From: a virus
Direction: 5' to 3' (one strand)
IMG/VR virus record: IMGVR_UViG_3300028025_002543
Location: 1 to 33,015 of that record
DNA length: 33,015 nucleotides
The translations under genes and the position numbers were made by a program. Shown piece by piece: positions 30,776 through 33,015 of this stretch. The stretch's first letter is position 1, and each line of letters starts with the position of its first letter. Below the pieces are notes generated by a model. That model searched no databases. It was not told the DNA's origin and saw nothing but the letters and a program-made list of their open reading frames with translations.

Positions 30776-31243
30776 TTATACGGATACGCTTGAACCAAAA
30801 GTGGATGCGTCGTAGTTACCTAATCCCATCTCTGGAGTTAGTCGAGCAGAAGACAGTAGACTGCGCTGGCCACCGCGGCGAGCAGCTTTCATACGGGCTG
30901 ACTCAGTCTCTGCGGCCTTGCGTTGCTGACCTTCAATCTCTGCAGCCATTGCGCTAGCCTTTTCCTGCGCTGCACGCGATTGCTCGGCAAGGGTAGCTTT
31001 AGTGCCAGCAGCCTGCTCTAGCTCAAAGTTCATACGCTCACGCGCAATCTGCGTTTGCTCGCGTTGGGCTTTAAGTTGCTGCTCAGCCATCTGGTTGGCT
31101 TTAAGCTGGGCAACCTCAGATTCCTTTTGTGCAGCTTTAGCAGCGTTGGCCGCTTCCTTACGATTGCGCTCTGCAGCAGAAATAGAATATACGGCTGTAG
31201 CGCCAGAAATGATTGCGGCAATCGTGCCAGCTATCCATGGCAT
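30776..31243 (-). CDS. Coiled-coil protein with N-terminal membrane span
   Basis: 155 residues with GGAG before the ATG. The first 22 residues are a hydrophobic span (WIAGTIAAIISGATAVYSI), followed by an Ala/Gln/Glu/Lys-rich coil to about residue 110 and the C-terminal motif ARRGGQRSLLSSARL. Small proteins of this shape in T7-like phages are near TerL or portal and may be minor virion parts. Function is inferred only from position. Confidence 0.55.
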   Translation of the reverse strand: MPWIAGTIAAIISGATAVYSISAAERNRKEAANAAKAAQKESEVAQLKANQMAEQQLKAQREQTQIARERMNFELEQAAGTKATLAEQSRAAQEKASAMAAEIEGQQRKAAETESARMKAARRGGQRSLLSSARLTPEMGLGNYDASTFGSSVSV

Positions 31244-31324
31244 AATGTTCTCCGGGTGTTAACACATATGCCAATTCTACGCCAGAATATTCTTAGTGAT
31301 GCAATACTGATATCTTTGTGATAT

Positions 31325-32875
31325 CTAGTTAAACACATCAAAGTCTACAGAGGCTTGCGTCTGCGCAACAAACCCGGATCCAGATAGCGACGGAGTCTTG
31401 GTCATCCTACGGTGCTCACCCCCGCCCAGCATAAGGTATCCGAATGCGTCGCCAACGTGTGAGTGCTCGTTTTTGTTTGGCGCATCCCGGAATCGCTCAT
31501 GCCCGGCACCAACCGCAATCCGTTTAAAGTGATATCCACCCGATAGCGACTTGCGCAATAGTTTGCAATCGCGGCTGACAATGAGTCCGGGTTTGCCTTG
31601 TATTAGTCTTTGCATGGGCATAGCAGCTGCCTCACGTCGCACCTTAAAGTCGTTGCTAGGAGCTGGCTGGGCACGCAGGCCTAGAGTTCGCAAGAAGTCA
31701 AAAGCAGTGACTTCGTAGATGGCATCACGCGCCATACCGGCAGGATCTCCCCAGACCATAAGTTGAGCCTTTGGGTACTTAGCATTCATCTCGGCAAGCA
31801 GTTGCTGGCCAAAGCGCTCTAAGCCCATATCAAAGGTGACAATCTCGTCAAGCACAACCCAGCGCCCGTTAGTCAGGCGTTGGCCAATGACAGCAGCTGG
31901 CGTTAAACCAAAGTCCAGCCCAATCTGCAACGGCACGGACGGGTCATAGTCCACGTCGCCAGCCATCATGTTGTCGTCATATTCTGGCCAGACCGGTCTA
32001 CCTTCCTGTACATACGTGTACTTACCCTCGGCGTAGCAGCGGATCCAATCTAGGTTCTTGCCGCCCAGCATCTGCAAGTAGTAACCAGCAGGCAAGTTGC
32101 CAATGTTCTCGGCCTTAGGGTTGATCTGCCACCAGCGGCCAGCAGAATAGATATGGTCATTGGCCTCAGGGTTTTCAGGCAAGTTGTCAGCGTCAGCCTC
32201 AATTACGCCACCGGGCTGCTTAAAAAACTGCCAGCCGTATATGCCGTCTAGCTTTTCTTTCTCGGACAGTTTGTACCACCAATGGTCATCATCCATGGGG
32301 TTGGTATCCATCCAGATACCGTTCCATGTTGCGCCCCCATCGCGCTTAGTCGGGTAGCGGCCAACCCGGTGTGTCAATCCGTCAATCACAGCCTTAGGCA
32401 GCTCTCGCGCCTCGTTGACCCATGCGCCTGTCAACTCCAAAGACAAGAGCTTACGCACGTCTTTAGGCTGGTCAAGTGCTAAGAAGATAACCTCGCAGTC
32501 AATACCAGCAGCATCGCCTCGGCTAGGCAGCTTGATGTGGTGGGTAATAGGTGGAGTCCACAACATCGGGCCAAATGTGTTTTCAGGAAACAGATCCTGC
32601 CATGTCTTAATTGTGGTAGTCTTAAGCATCGGGTAAGAGTTGCGGACGATAGCAAAACGTGAGTACCGTATACCATCGATAGGGGATGGCTTTTGCCTAA
32701 CGGCACGCATCATCACCTCAGCGGCGCAGGCATAGGACTTACCTGACCCCACCGGTCCCATAATCCCGCGTACAAACGCATTAGATTGTAAGAAATTGTA
32801 TGCAACTGGTGACGTTCTGAAATCCAGATTCAGGCCAGTTGCTAACATCTCTTGCTTGCTACCGTTTTTAGACAT
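31325..32875 (-). CDS. terL: Terminase large subunit
   Basis: 516 residues. Walker A is GPVGSGKS (40-47) and Walker B is LTGAWVNEA with Glu155. An arginine-containing segment follows (THRVGRYPTKRDGG, TNPMDDDHWW). The RNase-H-like nuclease domain shows GLDFG with Asp321, VWGDPAG with Asp377, and HSHVGDAFGYL near residue 478. The enzyme pumps DNA into the prohead and cuts it, docking on the portal. Its ATG overlaps the stop of the DUF6378-like gene (TAATG). Downstream are two coiled-coil genes. No small terminase gene was recognised in the window. Confidence 0.95.
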   Translation of the reverse strand: MSKNGSKQEMLATGLNLDFRTSPVAYNFLQSNAFVRGIMGPVGSGKSYACAAEVMMRAVRQKPSPIDGIRYSRFAIVRNSYPMLKTTTIKTWQDLFPENTFGPMLWTPPITHHIKLPSRGDAAGIDCEVIFLALDQPKDVRKLLSLELTGAWVNEARELPKAVIDGLTHRVGRYPTKRDGGATWNGIWMDTNPMDDDHWWYKLSEKEKLDGIYGWQFFKQPGGVIEADADNLPENPEANDHIYSAGRWWQINPKAENIGNLPAGYYLQMLGGKNLDWIRCYAEGKYTYVQEGRPVWPEYDDNMMAGDVDYDPSVPLQIGLDFGLTPAAVIGQRLTNGRWVVLDEIVTFDMGLERFGQQLLAEMNAKYPKAQLMVWGDPAGMARDAIYEVTAFDFLRTLGLRAQPAPSNDFKVRREAAAMPMQRLIQGKPGLIVSRDCKLLRKSLSGGYHFKRIAVGAGHERFRDAPNKNEHSHVGDAFGYLMLGGGEHRRMTKTPSLSGSGFVAQTQASVDFDVFN

Positions 32876-33015
32876 TAGCGGTCTATCCCATTTAGGTTAT
32901 CGGCGACCAACTGCGCGTAGCCAGCAATGTCCAGCCATGAGTCAACATAGCTGTTGTCGCCATTTATGATGCGGCCTAGCTTGTTGCAAATCATGTCCAA
33001 CGCTTCAATCTGTTG
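32875..33015 (-). CDS. DUF6378-like protein (5' end off window)
   Basis: Only the last 46 codons are present: EALDMICNKLGRIINGDNSYVDSWLDIAGYAQLVADNL. The 'K-L-x-R-I-x-N-G-x ... D-S-W-x-D-I-A-G-Y-A-x-L' pattern is that of DUF6378/DUF1599-like phage proteins, some of which are linked to nucleotide metabolism or modification. The fragment reads cleanly to the window edge, so the start is off the sequence. Its stop overlaps the TerL ATG. Confidence 0.65.
   Translation of the reverse strand, partial: QQIEALDMICNKLGRIINGDNSYVDSWLDIAGYAQLVADNLNGIDR

Noticed and set aside
31309-31325. GATATC-TTTGT-GATATC inverted repeat at the end of the TerL gene, considered as a terminator.
   Set aside because: Short, AT-rich stem with no T-tract on either strand; it overlaps the TerL stop and reads as chance.
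7956-33015. CRISPR arrays, insertion sequences and tRNA genes were looked for by eye in the late region.
   Set aside because: No spaced direct repeats of CRISPR type, no transposase frames or terminal inverted repeats, and no cloverleaf with a proper T-arm were seen.

Overview
The window is about 33 kb of a tailed double-stranded DNA phage. The virion genes follow the T7-like podovirus order: large terminase, portal, scaffold, major capsid, tail tubular A and B, three internal virion proteins, then a gp17-type tail fibre. The lysis cassette carries a GH108 endolysin, a small holin-like protein and nested Rz/Rz1 spanins, and there are perfect copies of the consensus DnaA box. Both point to a Gram-negative host. 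A freshwater betaproteobacterium or relative is my guess from the accessory genes, not a demonstrated host. Both ends are cut inside genes, so this is a fragment: no DNA polymerase, helicase, small terminase or RNA polymerase is visible.

Layout. (1) 1-1601, minus: a winged-helix replication-initiator-like protein (C-terminus off the left edge), a DUF7696-like protein, a four-Cys zinc protein, a PD-(D/E)XK nuclease and a ribbon-helix-helix regulator. Inside the initiator gene are five tandem 12-bp repeats, two of them perfect DnaA boxes, next to a roughly 80% AT stretch: a candidate origin inside the initiator gene, as in lambda O. (2) 1602-1776: divergent control region with a 20-bp palindrome. 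(3) 1777-7955, plus: tightly tiled early genes, including a Gp88-family Cys-rich protein, a small serine recombinase, a YqaJ-type exonuclease and RecT-type annealing protein pair with a small HTH protein between them, and many tiny or membrane proteins. (4) 7944-33015, minus: the late region, convergent with the early genes, running from a DUF6378-like fragment and TerL at the right edge to the spanins at the left.

The one large non-coding gap is 24879-25617, between scaffold and capsid. Read on the minus strand it holds an intrinsic terminator; a perfect TATAAT -10 box immediately after it; an approximately 80-nt imperfect stem with two apical hairpins ending in a U-tract; a further hairpin-rich stretch; a 56-codon gene; and a promoter-like site overlapped by a 15-bp perfect palindrome just upstream of the capsid gene. 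This looks like an independent small-RNA unit plus separate capsid control, and it is the best candidate here for something undescribed.

The genes suggest a mosaic: T7-like structural and ejection functions joined to lambda-like replication control (initiator with internal origin) and recombination (exonuclease plus annealing protein), with a serine recombinase that leaves open whether the phage is temperate. All function calls are from reading the sequence; no database search was run.
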